Part shown: in pieces, positions 10,139 to 22,311 of the stretch
Layout: every line of letters starts with the position of its first letter
How positions within the stretch are numbered: the stretch's first letter is position 1
Source: Augochlora pura
Taxonomy: Eukaryota; Arthropoda; Insecta; Hymenoptera; Halictidae
DNA: 64,000 bases
Direction: 5' to 3'
Assembly: GCF_028453695.1 (NCBI RefSeq)
Contig: NC_135781.1
Coordinates: 23,745,640-23,809,639, forward strand
Program-made: the position numbers and the translations under genes
The notes under the pieces: generated by a model
The model's input: the letters and a program-made list of their open reading frames with translations, nothing else
What the model was told of the DNA's origin: nothing
Database searches by the model: none

Positions 10139-12770
10139 AGTATCGCGGCACAGAATGAGCGACTAACTGCCATTTAAACATTAACTGCATCACAGCAGTT
10201 TTCATTTCCCCATTTTCAAAGCTGCGAAGCGCACAGCGCTGTTTAAAAAGCAAACAAAAACGTGGTAATGACTGGGTGCTAGGTCAAGGCTGGAGAAACT
10301 TTCTGCGAGTTTAATTTCGCAGCGAAACTGCTGCAGCTCTTGACCTATCCATCCCGGAGAAATATGCAAAATGCTAAATGTTCCACGAACATTGATAAAC
10401 AAATAATAACAGTGGGATAAAAATATCAGCCGATCGATAGCAAATTAATGTTCGATAACAAATTAATATACACAGACAACTCAAACAACTTCACCATCGT
10501 AAACAAATTGACACAAATTAAGGAAAAGCTAATATTTCGTTATTTATTAAATACTGCTAGTCTTTTTTGTCTAAAAGATAACGCCTTGACTGAATAATAA
10601 GTTTTAATCGTTAACCTACAGTATATGGTGGAAAATATGCACCATCGAATTTGTAGGAAATTTTTGATAAAAAATAAATATACTTTTATAAGTTTTTAGC
10701 TTTTTAGCGTCAAATATTTCTCGAAAGTAAGGAAACGTTTTTCAGTGAGGCCAGAATAATATCTCTGAAAAAAAGAAAGAAAAAGAATGTTTGACTTGTA
10801 CAGGTAAGGAGCACTCGAATGTAGGCGAGAAATTGACTGTTCACGGTAGTTGATTTATTCGTGTTGGTAGTAGAGTCGGGTCTGTAGTCTGGAGTCAGAT
10901 TGAGTTTTGACCTCGAGGCGAACGTGTCTCGGAGGTGCTCGAGCCGCGAGCCGCGAGCCGCGACGCGACGCGTGCTTGCGGCCGCTCGCTACCGGTGTTC
11001 CCAGGTAGCGGTGGCGTAGATGTATGTACTTATTGTGCATGTAGAAAGTAATGTGCCGCCTCGAAGGATATTTACATCCGGTGTGCGTTACGGGTCATAA
11101 GTTGAATCGGTGTAAGATGACAACCGATCCGGCAGAATTTCACTTGCGGCCCCACGTGGCCACGAAGACCGGTGTTCCCGTACTCTCGTGGAAACAGCCG
11201 TGTCTGTCCGCTAATCTACTTACCGTTCGCCGATTACTTTCGGCTCGAGCGTTAAGCTGCCCTGCTCAGGTTACCGTGTCATTTCCTTATCAATTATTTC
11301 ATCAGACTACAAAGTCGATTTTCCCTCCGCCGACAAGGCCAGCAATCTCTTATTCGTATCAGAAGTTCTCTTCGATTCGACGGGGCTCAAATAATTCGAT
11401 GGCTTTGCGTGCAATTCGACATCCATGTCAGAAATACGACGAAATTCTCATTCCGTTTCCGTTCGAGTTCCTGCGATTGATGCAAAGATTTTTCGGGATA
11501 GAGGGAAGAATATAAACGGAACGTTCGTTTAGTTCAGTACGTAGAGAAATAAATGGGTTCTGGACGTTGTGCAGCTCGAAATGCAATAGGTGGATAGTGG
11601 ATCGTAACATCGTCGGATAGACAGAAAGAACGATGCAATTCGCTTAGCCGGTATCGCCGGCCGGCAGCACATTATCGAAAGAGAAAATAATTCTTGGAGA
11701 CCGGGGTGATCCTCGCACAACACAAGACCGCGGAGCCATAGAGCCATAGAGCCGCGGAGCGATAGAGCCATCAAGCCATCGATCCGTCGGTGGGAATCGG
11801 CCGCGCCGGGTTCCACAAAGGATGCCGGGCAAAGTAGCCAACCCTCTCGAGGGAAACCTTAGAATGTGGTTTCCGGGGAACGACAGCGTCCAGTGTCTAC
11901 GTTGATGGACTCGAATGCCGTCGCGTCGCGGCGTTTCGGCACGCTCCGGACTCCGGAAACGAGGAGGAGCCATCGTCGAACGACACGTGTGCGATTAGCC
12001 CGTCCATTACGGTATCTCTTTTCATTTCTTTCGGTTTTTTTCACTATTAGCCGGAGAGTCGGCAGAGGCGAGCCAAGACGCGAGCCATTTCTGACGGTCG
12101 TTAACCGAACGCCGAGGCCGCATCGAGATCGGGCTATTGCACTTTTAATGTTGCATCCCTGGGAAATATCCAAGATTTCGCCGCAAAAGAAACCCCCGGC
12201 CATATGGAGGAGACCCCCGTCCGAAACTGTAAAAGGACATACGACTGCGAGAATACGGCCGCCACGATTCGCACTCGCAATCGCGGTTAGATCCGCGCGG
12301 GCCACGGGCCGTGGATCAAGCGAGTAGCGAGTAGCGAGCCGCGCGTCGTTGCCACCCTCGCGAAATAATAATAATAATGGAGATGGTTCGTTCGCCTTCT
12401 CTGCCCACGCGCCGCGTGACAGGACTCATTGTTCTCCGACAGACGGCGAGCTAATACGTAAAGCTCTTCTTGCGATCGATCGCGAGCCGCCCTTTCTTCC
12501 TTTTTTTTATTCGGACGTGTCACGGAACAACTGGTTTTTTGCGCACCTGCGAAAAACGCTCGCCAAGCGAAATCGTCGGTGATTCCTATTCGTTTTCGTT
12601 TCGCTCGCTTTTCGTATCAACGCCGCTCTTTTCCGTGCTGCTTCTGCACTCTTTTACGAGGTCAATATTTCTGTTCGATCGGGTGTTTTCGTAGAATATC
12701 GCCGATCGCGACTGCGCGGACGTAGACTTCCCACGATTTATGAAATCCATGCTCGATTTTGATACGTTAT
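10139..12770 (+). other. Intron 1 of the FGF8-like gene, part 2
   Basis: No coding exon is recognised. The 10850-11050 part is CpG-rich with GAGCC/GCGAC repeats and is followed by a 154-codon open frame at 11051-11515 that matches no family I know. It could be a decayed transposon fragment but has no diagnostic motif. Imperfect GAGCCATA repeats occur at about 11733-11783. A donor-like ACAG|GTAAGG at 10804 has no coding partner that I can find. Confidence 0.5.
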
Positions 12771-12774
12771 TTAA

Positions 12775-13015
12775 CCCTTAGCGCCCGAGTGGCGACTCTG
12801 CGGCGCCATTAAAATTGCTGTAACACCTTCCAAAATTATTTTTATAGATATCACCGAAGCTTAGATCGAAATATTTGTTGAAAGTGTAATTGTTATATGA
12901 GTCGCGAGACTCGATTCCATATGCATAAAATGAATTTTGTTATATAAAATAGAAATACTAGAAGCCAGAAAAATTATTTTAGATTTGCAGTTGAAATGTC
13001 TTCGAGTGCAAAGGG
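12775..13015. mobile_element. MITE-like element with TTAA target duplication (piggyBac-type ends)
   Basis: A 241-bp segment is flanked on both sides by TTAA (12771-12774 and 13016-13019). Its ends are imperfect inverted repeats: CCCTTAGCGCCCGAG on the left and, in reverse complement, CCCTTTGCACTCGA on the right. TTAA duplication with CCCTT ends is the signature of piggyBac-type elements and their non-autonomous derivatives. The interior is AT-rich with no coding capacity, so it would have been moved by a transposase encoded elsewhere. A diverged end of the same type occurs at 59943. Confidence 0.75.
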
Positions 13016-16000
13016 TTAACACTAGAACTAATGAATATTGTTTTATAACGTTGCCAGAATTGGATTTATTTAAATTTTGTACAATGTCTATTATAATACG
13101 TTCTCGAATAAAAGTAATGGAAACTGTTGAATTTCGACTTTGAACATAAGAATTAGATATTATCGGAATGTTTATTCGAATATCAAGAAGAGAACGATTT
13201 ATTGTTCGTTGGACGCTTGAAACTCTCTGGATCCATTGATCATTTCTTATTTATTTATTTATTCATGCGAACCGTCTACATAGTCCTCGGTTTCTATCGT
13301 TAATCTAGAGAAATTGCGATAGACCGCTTAACAGTTTACCATTGGAACAAAGAAAACGATAACAAAGCCTTTATATCTACCTTCACTCTTATCAAACATT
13401 TTTCCAAAGATTTTATTGTCCGAGAGAAGTACTTGTATATTCTTGAAGTTTCTTCTTGCCTTTCTTGTTTCCGACGTAAGGACGCAACGTTAATCGAATG
13501 TTTCGTCTTTTATTTTTACCTGCACCTTTCGCATCGTCGACATGTCTAATAAACGAATGTTTAAAGCTCTCGTTGCGCGATGCGCTTCGGCTCAAATGAT
13601 TTCAAAAATATTGGTCGAATCGAATGACGCTGACAAAAATGCTCGAGTTTTTGGAAACACGTTTTTGGCTCGATATACGGTAAATGGTACGATGGCAGAT
13701 AATAAATGTTTTATTTCTGAAACGATTCCGCGTTATCGTTGTTTTGAAATGGATCTTTATTTCGTAGAGTGCCGGTGCGATAATTTCAAAATCAATTCGA
13801 TCCGATACCGAGCCATGTGAATTCACTTTTATTCTTAGAATAAACGTATCCATATCCCTGAGTAAACTATCGACGGATTCCACAAGGTTCCGACGTTTAC
13901 ACGGTTTTATTAACTTCGTGCCTGTGAAGCTCCAACGAAAAGTTTGATTTTCGAAGGTCATCGAGCCGGGATAATTGTGACGATCCTTTGTTAACGGCCG
14001 AGACAAGATGTGATCGTTTCCCTGTTTTGACTCTTGGCATGGCCGACTCGTAAATTAACATGCAAACAACGGGCATATAATGTACGCGCGCGTACGTATA
14101 TGTATGCGACCACAAATGGGCAAATATCATGGCAGTGGAAAGTTTTGCGTTAACAAATAGAGAGGAACGTGTCGGATATCTAACTAGAGTTTCTCGCAGG
14201 TGTATTAGAACACCGTGGCGCCCCTAACTCGTTCCGCTACACGTTCGTCTCGACAAGATTTCTTCGACGAAGCGAACGATGTATCTCTTCGATCGATATC
14301 GCATTGTCCAGGCGTGTCGGAAAATGTTTGCCGGTCGGTGTTAATTTCTTGACACCGTGCGATATCTGTGAAGAATAAGAACGAAAGGTAGCGAAACCCG
14401 ATGAAATCATACCGTTCATCACTGTTCCGATTAATGTAAAGAAAGGGAGGGAGCACTGGGACGGTATTCACGCGTGCAAAACACGCGAACGAGGGATCGA
14501 GGAACGGCAAATAATTGGCAGGCGCAGTGGTTCAATTAAAAAGTTAATCAGCCCGTTCCACGGATCAGGCGATCCTCTCGGAGGAATACCGCTGGAGAGA
14601 GGAGTCTCGGAAGAGCGGAGAAGAAAGAGAGACGGCGAGGCAGGCAACGGCGCGTCACGGCACGGCACGGCGCGTCACGACGCGTCACGAGCACGGCTTT
14701 CGTACGTAGATATTCTTGACGCATGATTTTCGATCCTGGCCATTTACAATTATTATTCCGTTCGAGAGGCTAATTGTTATTCGCACAGTAAACAGATGTA
14801 CCTGGCAATTGGTTCTCCGAAGAAACTACGGCTACTATTAGTTTGATTTGTTTAACTCTTTCGTCGTTGGTTTTGAGAAATACTTATACGTGTTCTAATA
14901 TAAAATAATGAAGAGGACAAAAACATAATAATTAAGATACATGTATTCGAAACTGGAAAAAAACTGAGGAATTTTTTCTCTGCTTAATGGGTTCATTCAA
15001 ACAATGAACGATGTAAATAATTTATTTATATGTTTCGAAATAAAGGTATGAAAATACGAATGAGTCAAGCAGATAAGTATTGTCCAGGATTCGGTTTATA
15101 GGAGAAAAAATTAGTCTAAAGTATCGAACAATGTCCAGACGCGTAGGAAAAAAGTTGTTTTACGTCGCACGATCGAGCCCGGCCGCAATAAATTCCGAAA
15201 AATGGCCTAGTTGCGACGAGACCCGACGAGAGGTAGCCTCTAACGAGCGTCTAATTATTGGAATTGGACGAGAATCGGCAGCGAGCGTTACAGATTTGCT
15301 CCGACCGGTGATATCTCAATTAAGGATAAATGAAAGGCGGCTATAAAGGTAGATTTACAGCCCGATATAAACGCTGTGGGGTCAGCTATGAATCGTTTAT
15401 TGGTGTAGAACGAAAAAAACCGCTCGATAACCTAGGTTAAAAAGCGGCGATGAGCCGACGCGTCGCGTCGTTCCATTTCGGTCTGGAGAATAACGAGCTA
15501 GACCACTCGTAAAAAGTTTGGTCGGTGAATATTCGTCTGTGGCCCGTCCTTCGAGACAGTGGTAAAATCCTCTGGGAGCCTAGAGACAGCAGTTTCCCTC
15601 GGAGAACGGTGTAAATCTTTCGTTCTCTGGACGATATTGTTAATGATCGTGTAAATCACCGTGAACGGCCGCGTAACACGAACGGGACGCGGCCGATGAA
15701 TCGACTACCACCGTGTATGCCGTGCCACGCCGCGCCACGCCACGCCACGCCATGCCATCTTTCTATAAGGGTGGAACCGAACAAAACAGAACGGACAGGA
15801 CAGGACATGAAAGTCGGCCCCCATAGCCCAGTTCTTGTTTTTGTTATACTATGCCGGACGTTACCGTGATCCGGGATCCCGCTAACGAGTGTCTTCTGCA
15901 GAAACTGACCCGACGGCAATTCATTTTTTACGCCGTCAACGTTTAATGGAATGCCAACGGTGATGACAACCGTGTCGAAGACGAAACAAGAAGAACCCGG

Positions 16001-16184
16001 CCGTGATCGCCGGTTAATTTAGTAATACTCAAACTCGTAGACCTGCCGTCTCTCTAGAACTCTGTGATACACCTGATTTTTATGTTCCGCCGGACGATCG
16101 ATCATTAATTAACAAGGGTGAACTCTACATTGATCGAATCGGTTTGGTCATATTATTATTATCGCGGTAATATTACATGGGGTA

Positions 16185-16279
16185 AAAATGATTCTAATAG
16201 AAAATCATATAAGCTCTTGTTTTTATTAAGGAATAAAGAAAAATAAAACTATTAAATGGCTTTCTATTAGAATGATTTT
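16185..16279. repeat. Inverted repeat able to form a 23-bp hairpin
   Basis: The segment 16185-16207 pairs with 16257-16279 at 20 of 23 positions, around a loop of about 49 bases. Size and pairing are within the range of insect microRNA precursors, but the loop is long and no known mature microRNA sequence is recognised. A short MITE core is equally likely. Confidence 0.6.
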
Positions 16280-17616
16280 CATTCACTTTAAAATCTCAGA
16301 TGAGATTAATTCGTTATAGAGTGTACTGAATTTACTCATTCATAAACTTTGAATATGTTATGGATTATTTATACATTTATAGTACATGTTTTTAAGAATA
16401 ATTGAATACATGCGCACGCTTCGATATTCGGTTTAACGTGTAAAGCAATCATGGGGGTTGGTAGAAACAGTTTTAAGTTACCAAGTTGCTGAGACAATCC
16501 AAATCTTTGAGATTCGTAAAGACAATGTGGCCAATATCTTATTCGCTGCTGATTCATAAACATTTGGGGTTATCCGATAAACCTACTTGAAACAGGTTAG
16601 AATAGCTCTGATAAATTATTAGCACTTTGGAATATATATATTTATCAGCGTAACTTAACATTTTTGCCATTCGAATAATTGTAAAGTCACGCTACCCCGG
16701 ATTAATTTTCTACAAATTAACATACAGACACGCTAACATAAACCCTAGACTTAAGAGTATGAAATAACGTATGGAGATATCGGATCTGTGTTTACCGAAG
16801 CTCTTATCTGGAATTTCATTGGACTCTTATCTCGAAGTTTAACGGATATCGCATTATCTTTCCTTTAATAATCTCCCATGCTCCAATAAAAATACCAAGA
16901 AAAAAATTTCAGGTGTCCACTTTTTGGGTGTTTTCTTGATGATTTAGAATACCTTGTTCACTTTGCTTCGGTCGAACGGAACTATCGTCATTTTTGCAGA
17001 AGGAAAGGAACGGAAAGAATTTGATAATGCTGTAATAAAAATAGGGAGTATAAACTATCTTGACGATCATAGGATGAAGGGTACCGTGGTCGCTCGATAA
17101 CCACGTGCATTTTGGTTGCTCACACAAAGGTGAACCTTTTTGCACGTTTCAAACTGGGAGGGGGGACGTTGCTCGTTCTTTTACACCCTTGCACGTCACA
17201 TTCTCGCCGGCTCTTTATAGGTCAGGTTTTAATATCGAGCAATTCAGAATATCCGGAAGAGTAAAGAACTTGAAAACTCTGAATAGATTATTTTGAAGCT
17301 ACTAAAAGTATTAGCAGCAAGAATAAGTTTCCATTTCGATTGTCAATTTTCGAGAAAAAATCTCAACTATTTCAACATCGATGTTCCATAAATATCTACC
17401 TAAAAAAACCTTCCGCATCGGCTATTTAGATTCGACGTTTCCCCGAAGCCCTTTTCCATCGAATAGCAAGAGAGACCTTCGGGGGTGTAACAATTCTCCA
17501 TTATGGAGAGTCCTGTTTACAAATTGAACTTACCGAGTCGATCGTGCCCATTCCTTCGTAACGGCAGTCATCGACTTTAGTTTAGAGTATTGCCCCTACT
17601 GACTTCCATCTCTCGC

Positions 17617-17641
17617 CCCCCCCCCCCACCCCCCCCCCCCC
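17617..17641 (+). repeat. Poly-C tract, interrupted once
   Basis: Two long C runs are separated by a single A. A CCG trinucleotide tract follows at about 17713. The minus strand is G-rich with quadruplex potential. Confidence 0.9.
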
Positions 17642-20600
17642 AAACCCATCCCTTCCGAGGGTGGTAACCCTGAGTCCAGCGGACACTTGCAGTTCCTGCA
17701 AGTTTTCGGGCGCCACCGCCGCCGCCGCCGCCGGGAAAACTTTATCCCGCTGACTTGTCGCGAGTTACCCGCGTCTTGTTTTGTCCGCGTTTCCATCCCC
17801 CTGGCTCTCGCCCCGCTCCGCGCCTCGGCGCTCCAACGGCGGGTCGCGCCGCGCCGCGCCGCCTCGAACGGCCATCGAACCCAGAATCCCGTCACGTAAC
17901 TTGCTAGAGAACGACGCCGCCACCGGGTAGAAATTCGAATTGCTCGGTCGCTGTGTGTTGTTGCTACGGTTACGAGGAAAATGCAAAACGAAAAATCGGA
18001 CCCGACAGAGTTTTCGCTTCGATAGTTTTAACCGTGCATGAAAATGCGCATTTCACAAACTATCTCGGCCGCGAAGAAACCACCGCGGCCGCCCGGCAGC
18101 TCCCTTTCGATTCTTTTCGTGTGCGAGCAGGGTCGGGAATTTACGATACGGTTCGCACAACTTTTCAACGCCGGCGAAAAATCCTTCCGGACGATCTCCC
18201 ATGGATACGACGCCTAGAATCGTAGCTAGAGTTTTGCGATACTGACGGATAGAAAACGGGCTTTTCGTATTTTACATTTACTGGTCTTTGCGAGAACATT
18301 CGACGACGTCCCTGAAATGAACAAAATCAACCCGTGTAACATAGATCTCGAGAAATTGTATTCCTTTGGAAATTCTTGAAAAGTGGAATCATTGAATCCG
18401 TGACACGGAATCGAACAGACGTTTTTATGCGTTGCTCGCTGTCGCTAGTTTCGCCCGAAATCGCAAAAATTTCGCTGAGGCGGCAACGTTTCACAAATCG
18501 AGCGAAGAAATGGAGCAAACCGGAGAGAATGCTGATGATCCACGATGCTGACACGCGCTGATTGGAAACGCGATACAGATGCGATAATATCGTAATACGT
18601 TTAGCTCGTTATCTTGTTCTTTCGGTGGCGAACGCGTCGAGTTGCGCTGCGCTGCGATGGCCGACTGCGCTGAACTCCCAGTGCTGTAGTTACGCGGTGC
18701 GATCGCAATGTTGCGTTTACAACGGGGGTCTCATTGAGACGGGTCAGTGATCGGGAAGCTAAATATTTAAAGCGAGATCAATGTTGGAATTCGACGCTAT
18801 CAGTGTTGTCGAGAAACCGATCGCGGACGCTATGCTGGCGCGAGCGCCGTCTCACTGCCGGAGGGACGATTGACCTGTCTTCATTTATCTTCGCTCTGTT
18901 CGTCAGTCGTTTCAAAGGCTTCCTATAACCCGCGATTTCAACCATCGTCGACTCTGTAACGACAGTTCTCATTTCGACAAGCGTTGAAAAGAAGCTTTCG
19001 GGATTCCATTTTTCAGACATCAAATTTTTAATTTTCGTAAATGATAAATTTGGCTGTTTATCTCTTGTAAAAAATTTGGATCACCCTCTTTCCATTTTCA
19101 AGACGCTGTCCATTTTACGAATTTAAACGAAGAAAACACTTCTTTATGCGACAAAGTTTGTTTCTTAAATAATTTCAACATGTATACAAGTTACCGAAAA
19201 ATACCAAATGTATTTCTAAATTTTCATTATACGCTCAGATAAGAAAGCGAAAAAGCGAGAGTATTTTTACATTTTTTTTATTCCAAGTAATAATAAAATT
19301 TAAAAAACAATATTAGTCATTATACAGTGAATTCCCTACAATATTTACGTGGAAAAATTGAAATTTTTTGACCAGTTTGATAAAAAGTGATACCATTTTA
19401 CGTGCGTCGACTTTTGCTTCGCACTGTATATTTAAACGAGGAATTTCTATTAACGGTTTCCGTCGGCAAGCTAACATTTGCGTATTTCGGTGTAGAATAT
19501 TTTCCCGGTAGCTCGTGCAATCAGTTTTCGTGCATGCGATCGTTGCAATGCAAAGGAGAGTTGAAAGCACCCTGAAGTAGCGCTAGTCGAAGCACAGACC
19601 AAACCATGACATTTGAGCTGTGGCTATCGACTTACAGTGACGTCGACCCCCTACAAGGTCTTAAAAAATGCACGAGTTCGCGTCTATTGGATTAGTTTCT
19701 GCCAACGATCCTTTATCGATTATAACGCGACTGTAATAATACCAGGAATTTAGCCGCATTCGAGACACGTGTGTTTCGAACTCGCTTGTCCCTCGCCGTG
19801 TTTCGCCATAGCTGGAATTTCGGCGATTGAGTTCGATCGACTTCAATTGTTCGAATAGTTTGCTACAGTGTATTATACGAACATTTATCAAAATTTAAGT
19901 AAAGAATGGAACGTTTATATTTGTATTTACAATATGCAAATGTCTTCGTTATTAGACATCTAATAAAATGTTGCGTTCAGCCTCGAAGCAAGTATTAATG
20001 TACCATGTAAGGAATGTACGAATAAGATAAAATATGACAGATAAGATAAACTTTACAAGAAAATATAATTGAGGTATTCTAAAAATAGTATATTGCCTAT
20101 TATGCAATATAATTGATAAAAATTATGTCAGCACTATGTGATTTTTTCAATTCGGTATGCAGAGCGCGAAACGATGTATTTGGATCTAATGCATTTATTA
20201 GAAAGGTTGCGGAGAATTCCTCCCCTCATCGCATTAAAAGATGCGCGTTTTCGCTTAATTCTTATTTCTTGCAATTGGGTTTGACGATTTTTATTTCACA
20301 TAAAGATCCCCCAATTAAGTTAAGTGCGTTAAGTGAAACGCGTAAATGACTTCGCCTATTCCGCGAATGTTTTGCATGTTGACGCGTTATTTAGAAGAAA
20401 ATTTCAAGAATCTCGAGCGTAAAAGCTGAGTTCCATGAAACCGTGGATCTTTCGGTTACATCATTGTTGCAACAAATGAGCGAAATGCTCCGAGTTGAGC
20501 GATGACGTTCGCGCGAACGTGTTAAATCGGAGGGAGAGCATCGTTTGAAAGAATTGTTTGTTCTGTTGTACACAATATGTGCATTATCTCGGTCATCGCA

Positions 20601-20897
20601 ATCGGTAACTAAGTTCGTTACGGTACTTGGCTCTCCACGGTGTTCGTTGCACCTGCGCTTGCCTCTGAGCCTCCGCGCCTCCTGGCTCCCCTGGCTCCTG
20701 AGACGACGATGACGATCGAAGTATTGAGTCTTGGAAACTCTCAGATGCTCGACGCTCACGGTTGTCTAAGTTTCGAGTGTTCTTCACGACATTCTTCGTG
20801 GGAAAACCAAATAAACATCTTGACTCCGCGACGCGGGCGGCCTCGACTTGTAGTTACAGAATGCTTGTCGAGTATTTACAAGATCATCCGTTATATC

Positions 20898-20921
20898 CAT
20901 GCCCATGCCCATGCCCATGCA
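20898..20921 (+). repeat. CCATGC hexanucleotide repeat
   Basis: Four tandem CATGCC-type units end in CATGCATGG. This is a short intronic microsatellite. Confidence 0.85.
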
Positions 20922-22130
20922 TGGCCGTGCCATGGATGGTCGTGTCTACCGGATGTTGCAAATATTTTCGATCTCGAAATACCAATTTTCAAATCCACAG
21001 CTCCCGCCGAATAATCTTGTATTACGCTATTAGACTTTGGGCAAATTTTCTCGCAATTCCAAAATTCGAATGTTCGAAAACCATTCTAGTTATAATTGTT
21101 GGCATTAGAGTGTACCGTCATTTGATTGCGACAATACGTGATAATTCGACTGCGGATATTCGTGCAAAATTAAAATTGTCTCTGTCGTTTGGCAAAAACG
21201 TCAGCCCGATTAAATTGTTAAAAATGAAAGTAAAAAATGAATGTCATGTCTGTCAAACGTATTTCATTGTTATTACATAATATTGAGAAATTATCTTCTG
21301 ATCCGTTCGAAATATTAAGTTACGTGTTTCAATGACCACCGCTCGATATCGAATGACGCAAGCACAAAATACTTGTGCCTTTGCGTATCACTTAACACGT
21401 AGATACGTAGATTGATTATGATCTAGAATGCGATGGGGTGGCGGCCGAGTTAATAACCCAGTTATTAAATAAATACGGTGTAGAAGGCCGCGGAGACGGA
21501 ACGTAAATCGACCAAGAAAACGTGGAACTAGTATCGCAATTTAGCTTGTAATCGTTGATCGTCGAACATCGGGGCCCATAAAACGACTTTTCAATTTTTC
21601 ATCGCTGCCTGCATGTCGTTAGGGAGACCACCTAACGCGAGATGTTGCGTTCGCTCCGAAAATTTCAGGTTATCCGACGGGGATGTTCGCGAACCTGTTG
21701 TTTGACGAATTTAATGGCTCGATCGCCGGCGAGAAAAGATTTTGCGCGTAATCGATGCCGGTGGACCATTATTTCGAGAAAACCGATGCAACGTGCAATT
21801 AAAAGATCAATATTCTAATAAGTATGCGACAATTAACACCATGATCGAGAGTCGCAATGGACATTATTACGGTCTTCGTCTGTTTTTGTTTTACACTTTA
21901 ATTACACTTAAATCTAGGGATATTTTGGAGAAATGTACGCAATGAACGCCTACGGAAGACCCAACCAAATTCGTTAAAAAAATGTGTCAATTTTAATATT
22001 ATAGTATTTCGTTTAGTTAATACTTCACCGACTTATACCAATCGGTTGTTTGCGAACTGATTGTCATGGCATCTAATAATTTGTTATCTATTATTAAGAT
22101 AAAAGTATTAGAGCGTGCGACTGTAAACTC

Positions 22131-22311
22131 CAATATTTTTATATAATTTCTTAAACATCAGGTACCTTGCACGATTAGTAAAATAAATCAAATAAAAGTA
22201 GAAATTAAAATTTAACATTCAGCTACAATATTATATTATAATTTTTTAAATATTAGATACCTTTCGCGGTGATAAAATAAATAAAATAAGAATAAAACAA
22301 ATAAAGTAGAC
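22131..22311 (+). repeat. Diverged direct repeat, two copies of about 80-86 bp
   Basis: The segments 22131-22209 and 22226-22311 share the same order of motifs: CAATAT, an AT-rich stretch, TACCTT, a short variable part, and AAATAA runs ending in AAAGTAG. They look like an old local tandem duplication. Confidence 0.6.

Noticed and set aside
11051..11515. A 154-codon open frame on the + strand
   Set aside because: It is not low-complexity, but no motif or family can be assigned and no neighbouring exon fits. A decayed transposon remnant remains possible.
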